In this document: one piece after another, positions 18,077-25,267 of the stretch
Numbering within the stretch: the first letter of the stretch is position 1
How the letters are laid out: every line of letters starts with the position of its first letter
Assembly: GCF_032878955.1 (NCBI RefSeq)
Contig: NZ_CP043839.1
Coordinates: 4,898,001 to 4,962,000 of the forward strand
From: Butyricimonas paravirosa
GTDB taxonomy: Bacteria > Bacteroidota > Bacteroidia > Bacteroidales > Marinifilaceae
Direction: 5' to 3'
Length of the DNA stretch: 64,000 nt
The notes under the pieces: model-generated
The model's database searches: none
Told to the model about the DNA's origin: nothing
The model's input: only the letters and a program-made list of their open reading frames with translations
Made by a program: the position numbers and the translations under genes

Positions 18077-19153
18077 TTATAATTTTGACACTCTCAGGTA
18101 CGTGGGGCATTTCGGGGCCCCGATGTCTTCTCCCCGGATGTTTTTGAATTTTGCTTCCGGGTCATACGGGATGCCCATTTTATCCAGCAGGGGTTCCACT
18201 GAAACCTGGTGCATCTGCAACCCGATTTCCCACGGGTCATACCCCAGAACGAGAGCTGTGAGTTCCTCGTAAGTCAGCACGGGAATACCGTAGCCGTCCT
18301 GTCCGTAGGTGGTTCCTTCCATCTCGCTGATCGTGTATTGCCATTTGTCCATGAACATGGCGCACCCCGGACAGTTTGCCACGATAAAGTCGGGTTCGTA
18401 AGGTTGCATGGATTCAAATTTCTTTTTCGAGTTGGCCACGGAATATCCCCGGTTGGCCATCACGAGATACTGGCGAAAACCGAAACCGCAACAATGTCTT
18501 CTTTCCGGGTAATCGATTACATCGCCGCCCCAGGCATAAATCATACCGGATAACACGGCCGGAAATTCGGCTCCCCCAATTCCTTTCGTGGGGAACATTT
18601 TCGAGTAATGACACCCGATGTGATCCACCCCCCGGAGAGGTCTTCCCGTGTGAACGTCCACCAGCTTGTATTTTGCCTGGGCAGCGATCTCGTTTCTGAA
18701 CTTATAGATTATGTCTGATGTGTGAGCAAGATTTCTAGGTTTTTTAAATTCCCGTTTGGTGGCTTTCCAAAGGAATTCTCTGATTTTTTCTTCGACTTCC
18801 GGGTGGTGGTGCCATGTCTCCAATATCTCGGTGTAAATACCGAAAGATGTGATACAAGAGGGGGTCATGTTTTCGTACCCGGCCTCGGTCATGAGGGCAA
18901 AATGACGGGCGACTACCGTCATGATTGTTTCTGCCGGAACGATGTCCGAATGATAACCGATCCCGGTGCAAGTTGTGTGTCGCGGATCATCAATAACATC
19001 TTTCGCCAGTTTATTCTTCATAATATCCAGGTAAGCCCATTCCGACCCCGGGAAGAAAGTCTGGCGAATACAACTTCTCGCGTAAAAATAGTGATCATCG
19101 GCTATCTCTTTCTGATAATCTTTCCATATCTGTTGTTTACCCTCTAAATTCAT
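18077..19153 (-). CDS. HdrB-like CCG-domain protein with degenerate first domain
   Basis: This 358-residue protein is related to HdrB, which carries the catalytic non-cubane clusters in two CCG domains. The C-terminal domain is complete: Cys181 (HIGCHYSK), Cys221-Cys222-Gly (RHCCGFGF) and Cys261/Cys264 (NCPGCAMF). The N-terminal domain keeps only Cys28, Cys62 followed by Thr-Gly in place of Cys-Gly (HTTCTGIGY), and a single Cys100 (PSCITSFG). It may therefore hold one catalytic cluster instead of two. It lies between the HdrC-like and HdrA-like genes. Confidence 0.85.
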   Translation of the reverse strand: MNLEGKQQIWKDYQKEIADDHYFYARSCIRQTFFPGSEWAYLDIMKNKLAKDVIDDPRHTTCTGIGYHSDIVPAETIMTVVARHFALMTEAGYENMTPSCITSFGIYTEILETWHHHPEVEEKIREFLWKATKREFKKPRNLAHTSDIIYKFRNEIAAQAKYKLVDVHTGRPLRGVDHIGCHYSKMFPTKGIGGAEFPAVLSGMIYAWGGDVIDYPERRHCCGFGFRQYLVMANRGYSVANSKKKFESMQPYEPDFIVANCPGCAMFMDKWQYTISEMEGTTYGQDGYGIPVLTYEELTALVLGYDPWEIGLQMHQVSVEPLLDKMGIPYDPEAKFKNIRGEDIGAPKCPTYLRVSKL

Positions 19154-19207
19154 CTCGCTATTTTAGTTCCTGTTAATTGCTTGAATTCGTTTTAAACTTT
19201 TATCTTT

Positions 19208-19900
19208 CTACTGGTGTTTCCCGCTGTTTTCCATGTATGTTTTCAGGAAATAAGCCTCTTCCAGATCAACTTTCTCTTCGTCGGCCACGTGTTGGGAGCA
19301 ACTGTCAATTTTTTCCAAGAATTCAGTTCCCCCGGTGACATCGAAAATTTTCCGCAATTCATCCATACTTTCCGAATCCACTTCCCGTAATGCCCCGGCT
19401 CCCGGTTGACGGTAGTTCGAGTGCATACGTTCGTACACGTCATCCAGATGCTCGTATATCCATTCCCACACGGGTCCTTGCTCCGGGTGCATTTCCGGTT
19501 TCACCAGGTCGGGAGTAACGCAATATCCTCTTTTGAGGATGGATTCTCCGATCACGTGTTTTAGCGCGTATTGCTGACGTCCTTTTTCCGAATAGACAAA
19601 ATATCCCAATTCCTGGGATGCTTTTCTTAATGCCATGATCACGAGGCCCGGCGTGTTGCAGCGCGGACAACGAGTTTTACAAGACATACATTCCCCGCAA
19701 TACCAGATCGTGTTGCTTTTCAACAACTCTTCGATCTCTTCTTCATTCCCCCGTTGTACGGTTTCCACGATCACTCGCGGGTCATAGTTATAGAATTCGG
19801 CTGCCGGACAAATTGCCGTGCATACCCCGCAATTCATACAGCTATTCAGCCCTTCGATGAAATGAATATCTTTTTGTAACTTTTTTAAAATCTCTGACAT
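19208..19900 (-). CDS. HdrC-like 4Fe-4S protein
   Basis: This 230-residue first gene of the operon has two 4Fe-4S motifs, CMNCGVCTAICPAAEF near residue 21 and CGECMSCKTRCPRCNTPG near residue 68, in the HdrC arrangement. A helical C-terminal region of about 140 residues is longer than in classical HdrC and ends in EAYFLKTYMENSGKHQ. It probably transfers electrons between the HdrA-like flavoprotein and the HdrB-like subunit. It is transcribed divergently from the rubrerythrin gene. Confidence 0.87.
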   Translation of the reverse strand: MSEILKKLQKDIHFIEGLNSCMNCGVCTAICPAAEFYNYDPRVIVETVQRGNEEEIEELLKSNTIWYCGECMSCKTRCPRCNTPGLVIMALRKASQELGYFVYSEKGRQQYALKHVIGESILKRGYCVTPDLVKPEMHPEQGPVWEWIYEHLDDVYERMHSNYRQPGAGALREVDSESMDELRKIFDVTGGTEFLEKIDSCSQHVADEEKVDLEEAYFLKTYMENSGKHQ

Positions 19901-19946
19901 AACTAACTCTATATGGAAAAATTACTCGTCATAATTCTTTTGCATA

Positions 19947-19954
19947 CAAAAGTA
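19947..19954 (-). promoter_or_regulatory. -7 box for the Hdr-like operon
   Basis: On the minus strand this reads TACTTTTG, matching TAnnTTTG, 47 bases upstream of the HdrC-like ATG. A TTTA about 19 bases further upstream could serve as the -33 element. Confidence 0.45.
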
Positions 19955-20010
19955 TATCTTAATATTTTGCAACTAAAGGAGAGAAATGCTTAAAATGTGG
20001 GGTATTTATA

Positions 20011-20037
20011 CTACCATCAAGTTTTCTTGATGGGTAG
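20011..20037. promoter_or_regulatory. Inverted repeat between Hdr-like operon and rubrerythrin
   Basis: CTACCATCAAG pairs with CTTGATGGGTAG around a TTTT loop; the only defect is one bulged G. No T run follows, so it is not a clear terminator. Its position between two divergent redox genes makes it a candidate operator or leader structure. Confidence 0.4.
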
Positions 20038-20129
20038 TGGTTACAGGTTGCAGGTTGGCCGGTTACAGGTTCGGATCTACATAGCTTGTAACTTAAGACG
20101 TCCTTTTCCCGTAAGAAAAAGGAAAAACC

Positions 20130-20708
20130 ATGAACAAAAGTGTAAAGGGTACTTTAACAGAGGCCAATCTTTTAAAATCATTTGCCGGAGAATCACAGGC
20201 AAAAAATCGGTATACTTTTTTCTCTGAAGTAGCGAAAAAAGAGGGGTACGAACAGATAGCGGGCATATTTTACGAGACCGCTTTGCAAGAAGAGATGCAT
20301 GCGAAACGTTTCTTCAGCCGTTTAGAAGGCGGAATGTTGGAGATCACTGCCGCGTATCCTGCTGGGGTTATTTTGGACACGGCCAGTAATCTGGTTGAGG
20401 CCGCGGAGGGTGAGTATGACGAGTGGCATCACTTGTATCCGGAATTTGCTAAAGTGGCCGAAGAGGAGGGATTTAAGGATATTTCCGTGATGTACCGTAT
20501 GATTATCGAGGCGGAAAGAAATCATGAAACAAGGTATCGGAAACTCTTGTCGAACTTGCAGGATGGTATCCTTTTTGAACGCCCGAAAACGGTAAAATGG
20601 TATTGTCGCAAATGCGGGTATGTCCACGAGGGCCCCACGGCTCCTAAAGTTTGTCCGGCTTGTCTCCATCCGCAAGGATTCTTTGAATTACTGGTAGAGA
20701 ATTATTGA
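20130..20708 (+). CDS. Rubrerythrin
   Basis: This 192-residue peroxide-reducing non-haem iron protein protects anaerobes from oxidative damage. The ferritin-like domain has di-iron ligands in NLLKSFAGESQAKNRY, EEMHAKRFF and EAERNHETRYRKL. A C-terminal rubredoxin domain follows with CRKCGYVHEG and CPACLHPQGFF. The start is the ATG at 20130. It has its own terminator and is divergent from the Hdr-like operon, which may supply electrons or share redox regulation. Confidence 0.96.
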   Translation: MNKSVKGTLTEANLLKSFAGESQAKNRYTFFSEVAKKEGYEQIAGIFYETALQEEMHAKRFFSRLEGGMLEITAAYPAGVILDTASNLVEAAEGEYDEWHHLYPEFAKVAEEEGFKDISVMYRMIIEAERNHETRYRKLLSNLQDGILFERPKTVKWYCRKCGYVHEGPTAPKVCPACLHPQGFFELLVENY

Positions 20709-20729
20709 GATGAGTAGCATGAGTACAGG

Positions 20730-20766
20730 AACCTGAAAATGAATTTTGTCGTTTTCAGGTTTTTTA
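20730..20766 (+). terminator. Intrinsic terminator after rubrerythrin
   Basis: AACCTGAAAA at 20730-20739 pairs perfectly with TTTTCAGGTT at 20752-20761, followed by TTTTT. It lies 22 bases after the stop codon. Confidence 0.85.
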
Positions 20767-20815
20767 TATAATTCAAATTACAATAATTACTGTCATAGAT
20801 AATTAAGATAAGGGA

Positions 20816-20968
20816 TAAGTATTATGCCGTTTATATATATATATGGCTTCTGCGTTGTTGCTTAAAAACAAAATACCAGCTCAATCTCATAATGGTGTTG
20901 TAGGACAAATTGGACTATATTTCGTGACTACAGGAAGATTATCATTATTTCTTTGGTTCTGTGGATAG
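20816..20968 (+). pseudogene. HEPN-domain gene fragment
   Basis: From an ATG at 20843 the frame reads ASALLLKNKIPAQSHNGVVG and then QIGLYFVTTGRLS before a stop at 20966. This matches the central part of HEPN-domain proteins of the MNT/HEPN type (typically ALLLxxGxxxxSHxGVxxxFxxxFVKTGxL). Five upstream codons in frame (RLYIY) look like the preceding helix, but a stop at 20816 closes the frame. The N-terminal and C-terminal parts are missing, so this is a decayed remnant of a toxin-like gene. Confidence 0.6.
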
Positions 20969-21035
20969 TATACGCTTTTCGGGTTCGGGGAATTTCCGGT
21001 TAACGTGAGATTGGATATTTAATTAAGAAATTGTG

Positions 21036-21077
21036 ACGGATGAGGGAATAATCGTAGATACTCTCATCTGTTTTTTA
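21036..21077 (+). terminator. Terminator-like hairpin upstream of the capsule promoter region
   Basis: ACGGATGAG (21036-21044) pairs with CTCATCTGT (21063-21071), followed by TTTTTTAT. It would stop readthrough from the left before the capsule control region. Confidence 0.5.
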
Positions 21078-21177
21078 TGTGTGTTAAAGTTTGTGTACCA
21101 ATAGGAAACAAAAGATTTGTCCAAAGAAAAGTAGGATGATAAAAAGGGATTGATATTGAAATGTTTATTGTGTTAAT

Positions 21178-21328
21178 AAACGATCGATTATTGCGTTGCA
21201 AATATACTAATTTTTCATGCTTACAAATGGAATGCAGATATTTTTTTTCTTTTTAACCATCAGGAGGTTGACATATTTGCCCAAAATGAAAAATTATTAA
21301 ATATGTTAATATCATCAATCGATCGTTT
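21178..21328. promoter_or_regulatory. Candidate invertible capsule promoter segment
   Basis: A perfect 12-bp inverted repeat, AAACGATCGATT (21178-21189) and AATCGATCGTTT (21317-21328), bounds a 127-base segment 240 bases upstream of the UpxY gene. The half-site resembles the ARACGTWCGT core that I recall for Bacteroides fragilis Mpi-type invertible capsule promoters (8 of 10 positions). Inside, on the minus strand, is a full promoter: TTTG (21224-21227), a 17-base spacer and TATATTTG (21199-21206). It points left, away from the capsule genes, so this copy appears to be in the OFF orientation. On the plus strand only a weaker CATATTTG is seen. No recombinase gene is in the window. Confidence 0.65.
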
Positions 21329-21425
21329 TTTTAGATCAACAGTCTAGAATCAGTAAAATCAGATTATTTGCGTGGGAATGAATATGATTCTTCCAAAAGA
21401 CAGTTTTTACGTGCTGTACCTGTTT

Positions 21426-21540
21426 AAGGATGGTGCGTGAGGCACATGGGCATAAAAAGTTAAGCCTGATTCTAAAGGTTAGTGCGCGAAGCGTATCTAC
21501 GTCAATCGTGATATATAAATTTTTTATTAATCAATCACGA
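21426..21540 (+). promoter_or_regulatory. Structured leader of the UpxY gene
   Basis: Two related 23-base hairpin-forming words (21426-21448, with GTGCGTGAGGCAC, and 21475-21497, with GTGCGCGAAGCG) lie in the untranslated leader. A 7-bp hairpin TCGTGAT (21506-21512) with ATCACGA (21534-21540) follows. UpxY-type antiterminators act on their own leader, so this is where recognition signals would be expected. The assignment is inference. Confidence 0.3.
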
Positions 21541-21568
21541 GAATTTCCAGATTTCACAAACTATAAAT

Positions 21569-22093
21569 ATGTCAGAGGGTACGAGAACATTGCATTGGTA
21601 TGCGGCGTACACTAAAATCAATCAGGAATTGACGATTAAAAAGCGGTTAGAGCACTTGGAGATAGAAAATTATCTCCCCATGCGTGATGAAGTTCGTGAA
21701 ACTTCTTCCGGTAGGAAAAACGTGCGGGTAATCTTGATCCCTCATTTGATTTTTATTCGAACGGATCAAACAACAGCTTTCTCGTTACTGAATGAACATG
21801 GTTTAAACGTCGTTTACCTGAAAGATTTAGAAACTCGTCATTTGTTGATTGTTCCCGATAAGCAAATGCGTGATTTCATGTTCTTGCTTGACTTTTCAGA
21901 TTCCACCGTGGAGGTGATTAACGAAGAGTTGAAGCGAGGTGATCGGGTAAGAGTAATCAAAGGTCCGCTAATAGGGCTTGAAGGAGAATTGCTCCGCATA
22001 AAGGGGCATAAACGCGTAATAGTGCGCCTGGAAGGGGTCGTTTCTGTGGCAACCTCTTACATTCCGGGATCATTCCTAGAAAAAATTAAATAG
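21569..22093 (+). CDS. UpxY family transcription antiterminator (NusG-like)
   Basis: The N-terminal NusG domain (LHWYAAYTKINQELTIKKRL, then NYLPMRDEVRE and VILIPHLIFIRTD) and the C-terminal KOW-type domain (GDRVRVIKGPLIGLEGELLR) mark a specialised NusG paralogue of 174 residues. In Bacteroides, UpxY proteins bind RNA polymerase at the 5' leader of their own capsule operon and prevent early termination. This gene is first in the capsule locus, directly after the candidate invertible promoter and leader, as in B. fragilis. It probably licenses transcription of the roughly 22-kb locus downstream. Confidence 0.92.
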   Translation: MSEGTRTLHWYAAYTKINQELTIKKRLEHLEIENYLPMRDEVRETSSGRKNVRVILIPHLIFIRTDQTTAFSLLNEHGLNVVYLKDLETRHLLIVPDKQMRDFMFLLDFSDSTVEVINEELKRGDRVRVIKGPLIGLEGELLRIKGHKRVIVRLEGVVSVATSYIPGSFLEKIK

Positions 22094-22104
22094 AGATAGT
22101 GGCG

Positions 22105-22803
22105 ATGAATCTTAATGATTTGTACAAAAAAGTATCGGTCATCCCAATTGGAGATTTCCCTCCATCTGCGTTGTCCGGTTTATTGCATGGGTATATCTCA
22201 ATCTATTCCATCGTGCGAGTAAACCCGTGGTTGGAAGACGTGTATGGTAGCCAATGGGATATCCATGAACGGATTCGTGAAATAGCGGGAGAATTAGCTG
22301 ATCTGATACAAGATCCATCTATTGCATTGGAAGATCGAGTTGGACATATTGCCGACTTGATGGAAACTTATTTGACTTATTCCGACATGGATTTCCTGGA
22401 TATAGCTTTAGATGCAGCTTATGGGATAATATCACTGGAGGGTAGCGATGAGATTGTATTACCTTGTCGAACGCCGGAGATGTGTCGGTTGTTGTGTAGT
22501 TGTTATTATTTCACGGGGGAGGAGGAATGTGCAAGGTTGGCAAAGGAGATAATGATGGAATGGGAAAGTTGTGTGAAAAAAGTTTCTAAAGATCTAGAAC
22601 AATTGAATGTATGGAAGTGGCTTCAGGCAGAGGAGTTTTATGAGAATATAATTGAGGAAAAGAGGAAGGAGATGCAATTAGGAGATATGAATCTTGTTGG
22701 GAATAACCTTTTGGTTGGGCTAAAGATTGAGGGGCAGGATTTGAGGTGTGTTTCTTCATGTTTTGATGTATTAGCAACAAAAGAATATATTAATTTAAAA
22801 TAA
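22105..22803 (+). CDS. UpxZ-like protein
   Basis: The second gene of the capsule locus encodes 232 residues, mostly helical. The stretch CRLLCSCYYFTGEEECARLA, then KEIMMEW, resembles the UpxZ family, which in Bacteroides inhibits antitermination by other loci's UpxY proteins. Position directly after UpxY supports this. The protein is longer than typical UpxZ, and the first 100 residues are not clearly recognised. A GTG at 22099 would add two residues; the ATG at 22105 (MNLNDLYKK) is preferred. It could also be an unrelated capsule-locus protein. Confidence 0.6.
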   Translation: MNLNDLYKKVSVIPIGDFPPSALSGLLHGYISIYSIVRVNPWLEDVYGSQWDIHERIREIAGELADLIQDPSIALEDRVGHIADLMETYLTYSDMDFLDIALDAAYGIISLEGSDEIVLPCRTPEMCRLLCSCYYFTGEEECARLAKEIMMEWESCVKKVSKDLEQLNVWKWLQAEEFYENIIEEKRKEMQLGDMNLVGNNLLVGLKIEGQDLRCVSSCFDVLATKEYINLK

Positions 22804-22806
22804 TTT

Positions 22807-24012
22807 ATGAAAGCTTGTTTCATGGGGTTAGGCTATATTGGTCTGCCCACGGCTATTATTGCCGCAAAACATGGTATTAAAGTTACCGGGGTGGATATAA
22901 ATCCTGGTGTTGTCGAGTTGACAAATCAAGGAAAACTCCATATTGTGGAACCGGGATTGGAGGCATATTTGCAAGAAGTTGTAAAAACGGGGAATTTAAA
23001 AGCTTCTTTGAAACCGGAAGTTTGTGAGGCTTATTTTATGGTTGTTCCCACTCCTTTTAAAGGAAATCATGAGCCAGATATTTCTTACGTGGAGGCTGCC
23101 ACTCGCTCTGTATTACCTCTATTAAAAGCTGGTGACTTGTATGTGATAGAGTCCACTTCCCCCATTGGAACAACAGAAAAAATGAGGGAGTTGATTTATG
23201 GTGAACGACCGGAATTAAAAGATAAAATATATATAGCTTATTGCCCGGAACGAGTATTGCCGGGAAACGTGATTTATGAATTAGTACATAATGATCGGGT
23301 AATTGGGGGAATTGATGAAGAGTCAACAAATAAGGCTATTGAGTTTTATTCACAATTTGTTCAAGGAACCTTACATAGAACAAATGCTCGTACAGCTGAA
23401 ATGTGTAAGTTGACAGAAAATTCTTCTCGGGATGTGCAGATCGCTTTTGCAAATGAGTTATCCTTGATTTGTGATAAAGCGGGAATCAACGTGTGGGAAT
23501 TGATTAACTTGGCTAACAAGCATCCTCGTGTAAATATTCTTCAACCCGGTTGTGGCGTTGGGGGACATTGTATAGCTGTTGATCCTTACTTTATAACAGC
23601 GGATTTCCCGATGGAATCTAAAATTATAGCTAATGCCCGGGAAATAAATAATTACAAGGCATTCTGGTGTGCGGAAAAAGTACAAAACGAGATGTTGAAA
23701 TTCGAGTTAAAGCATCATCGTAAACCGATCATTGCCATGATGGGGTTGGCTTTCAAACCGAATATCGATGACTTACGAGAATCTCCTGCAAAATATATTA
23801 CAACTAAAGTGATGCAGTCCTGTAGTAATGCGGATATTCTTGTCGTTGAACCTAACGTACAAGAACATAAAGTGTTTAAATTGACTGATTACAAGGAAGC
23901 TTATGATCGGGCAGATATTGTCGTGATGTTGGTCGCTCATGATGTGTTCAAGACTTTGTCATGGACAGATCAGAAAGTGATTCTTGATTTTTGTGGTATT
24001 TATAAGAAATAG
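22807..24012 (+). CDS. wecC: UDP-N-acetyl-D-mannosamine dehydrogenase
   Basis: This NAD-dependent enzyme oxidises UDP-ManNAc to UDP-ManNAcA. The 401 residues contain the Rossmann motif GLGYIGLPTA, the STSPIGTTEKM segment, the catalytic-cysteine motif GCGVGGHCIAVDPYF near residue 250, and GLAFKPNIDDLRESPA. It starts 3 bases after the UpxZ-like stop and is followed by the UDP-GlcNAc 2-epimerase, which supplies its substrate. Together they predict ManNAcA in the polysaccharide. Confidence 0.93.
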   Translation: MKACFMGLGYIGLPTAIIAAKHGIKVTGVDINPGVVELTNQGKLHIVEPGLEAYLQEVVKTGNLKASLKPEVCEAYFMVVPTPFKGNHEPDISYVEAATRSVLPLLKAGDLYVIESTSPIGTTEKMRELIYGERPELKDKIYIAYCPERVLPGNVIYELVHNDRVIGGIDEESTNKAIEFYSQFVQGTLHRTNARTAEMCKLTENSSRDVQIAFANELSLICDKAGINVWELINLANKHPRVNILQPGCGVGGHCIAVDPYFITADFPMESKIIANAREINNYKAFWCAEKVQNEMLKFELKHHRKPIIAMMGLAFKPNIDDLRESPAKYITTKVMQSCSNADILVVEPNVQEHKVFKLTDYKEAYDRADIVVMLVAHDVFKTLSWTDQKVILDFCGIYKK

Positions 24013-24021
24013 ATTGTTTTG

Positions 24022-25206
24022 ATGAAAAAAATAATGTTAGTTTTTGGAACTCGTCCGGAAGCGATTAAAATGGCTCCTCTGGTGAAGGAATTCCAAAAAT
24101 ATCTGGAACAATTTCAAACAATTGTTTGCGTGACGGGACAACATCGGGAAATGTTGGATCAAGTACTTCATATATTCGAGATTACTCCTGATTATGATTT
24201 GAATATCATGAAACAAGGACAGGATTTATATGATGTGACGGCACGGGTTTTAACAGGAATGCGTGATGTTTTAAAAGAAACTAATCCTGACATTGTTTTA
24301 GTACATGGAGATACAACAACGTCAACGGCAGCGGCTTTGGCTGCATTTTATCAACAGATACCGGTAGGTCACGTAGAGGCAGGTTTACGTACTCATGATA
24401 TCTATAGCCCTTGGCCGGAGGAAATGAATCGTCAGATAACAGGACGAATCGCAACTTACCATTTTTCTCCGACGCCTTTAAGTCGTCAAAATTTGTTAGA
24501 TGAAGGTGTTTGTGATGAAAAAATTACGATAACAGGGAACACGGTTATTGATGCCTTGTATATGGTAGTTGAACGGATAAAAAATGATAAAACACTAGAT
24601 TTCGGATTGAATTGTTCTTTGATCAAAGCAGGGTATGATGTGGATCGTTTAAATGAAGGTAAGAAATTGGTATTGATAACGGGACACAGAAGAGAGAATT
24701 TTGGTGAAGGTTTTATTAATATCTGTAAAGCTATAAAAGCATTGGTCGAAAAATATCCGGATGTGGATTTTGTTTACCCGATGCATTTAAATCCGAATGT
24801 AAGAAAGCCGATACATGAAGTGTTTGGAGAAGATTTATCTGATCTAAAGAATATGTTTTTTATTGAACCATTGGAGTATTTGAGTTTTGTGTACTTGATG
24901 GAGAAATCAACAATTGTGTTGACTGATAGTGGTGGAATTCAAGAAGAAGCTCCAGGATTAGGAAAACCTGTTCTAGTTATGAGGAATACAACGGAACGTC
25001 CAGAGGCATTGGAGGCAGGAACCGTGAAATTGGTTGGAACGGATTTTAATAGAATAGTGGAGGAGGTTTCCCGTTTACTAGAAGATCAAAATTATTATGG
25101 AATAATGAGCGAAGCTGTAAATCCTTATGGAGATGGGAATGCGTGTAAAAGAATTTTTGATTTTGTTACGGGAATAGAAAAAAGGTATGATGTTTTTGGG
25201 GTATAA
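24022..25206 (+). CDS. wecB: UDP-N-acetylglucosamine 2-epimerase (non-hydrolysing)
   Basis: This enzyme interconverts UDP-GlcNAc and UDP-ManNAc. The family motifs FGTRPEAIKMAPLV, VHGDTTTS, HVEAGLRT, HRRENFG, and DSGGIQEEAPGLGKPVLVMR are present over 394 residues. The ATG at 24022 is used; the frame also has a TTG codon just before it. It is paired with wecC, giving UDP-ManNAcA. Confidence 0.95.
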   Translation: MKKIMLVFGTRPEAIKMAPLVKEFQKYLEQFQTIVCVTGQHREMLDQVLHIFEITPDYDLNIMKQGQDLYDVTARVLTGMRDVLKETNPDIVLVHGDTTTSTAAALAAFYQQIPVGHVEAGLRTHDIYSPWPEEMNRQITGRIATYHFSPTPLSRQNLLDEGVCDEKITITGNTVIDALYMVVERIKNDKTLDFGLNCSLIKAGYDVDRLNEGKKLVLITGHRRENFGEGFINICKAIKALVEKYPDVDFVYPMHLNPNVRKPIHEVFGEDLSDLKNMFFIEPLEYLSFVYLMEKSTIVLTDSGGIQEEAPGLGKPVLVMRNTTERPEALEAGTVKLVGTDFNRIVEEVSRLLEDQNYYGIMSEAVNPYGDGNACKRIFDFVTGIEKRYDVFGV

Positions 25207-25267
25207 AATTTAATTTGTGATTTTACTTGAAATATAATTCATTGAATCAAGATAAATATTTTGTATA

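Noticed and set aside
20011..20037. Terminator for a minus-strand or plus-strand transcript
   Set aside because: No T run follows on either strand, and no gene ends here; kept only as a possible operator or leader hairpin.
20709..21568. Additional genes or small RNAs in the 860-base gap before UpxY
   Set aside because: Apart from the HEPN relic, two terminator-like hairpins, the inverted repeats and the leader structures, no convincing reading frame or recognised RNA family was seen.
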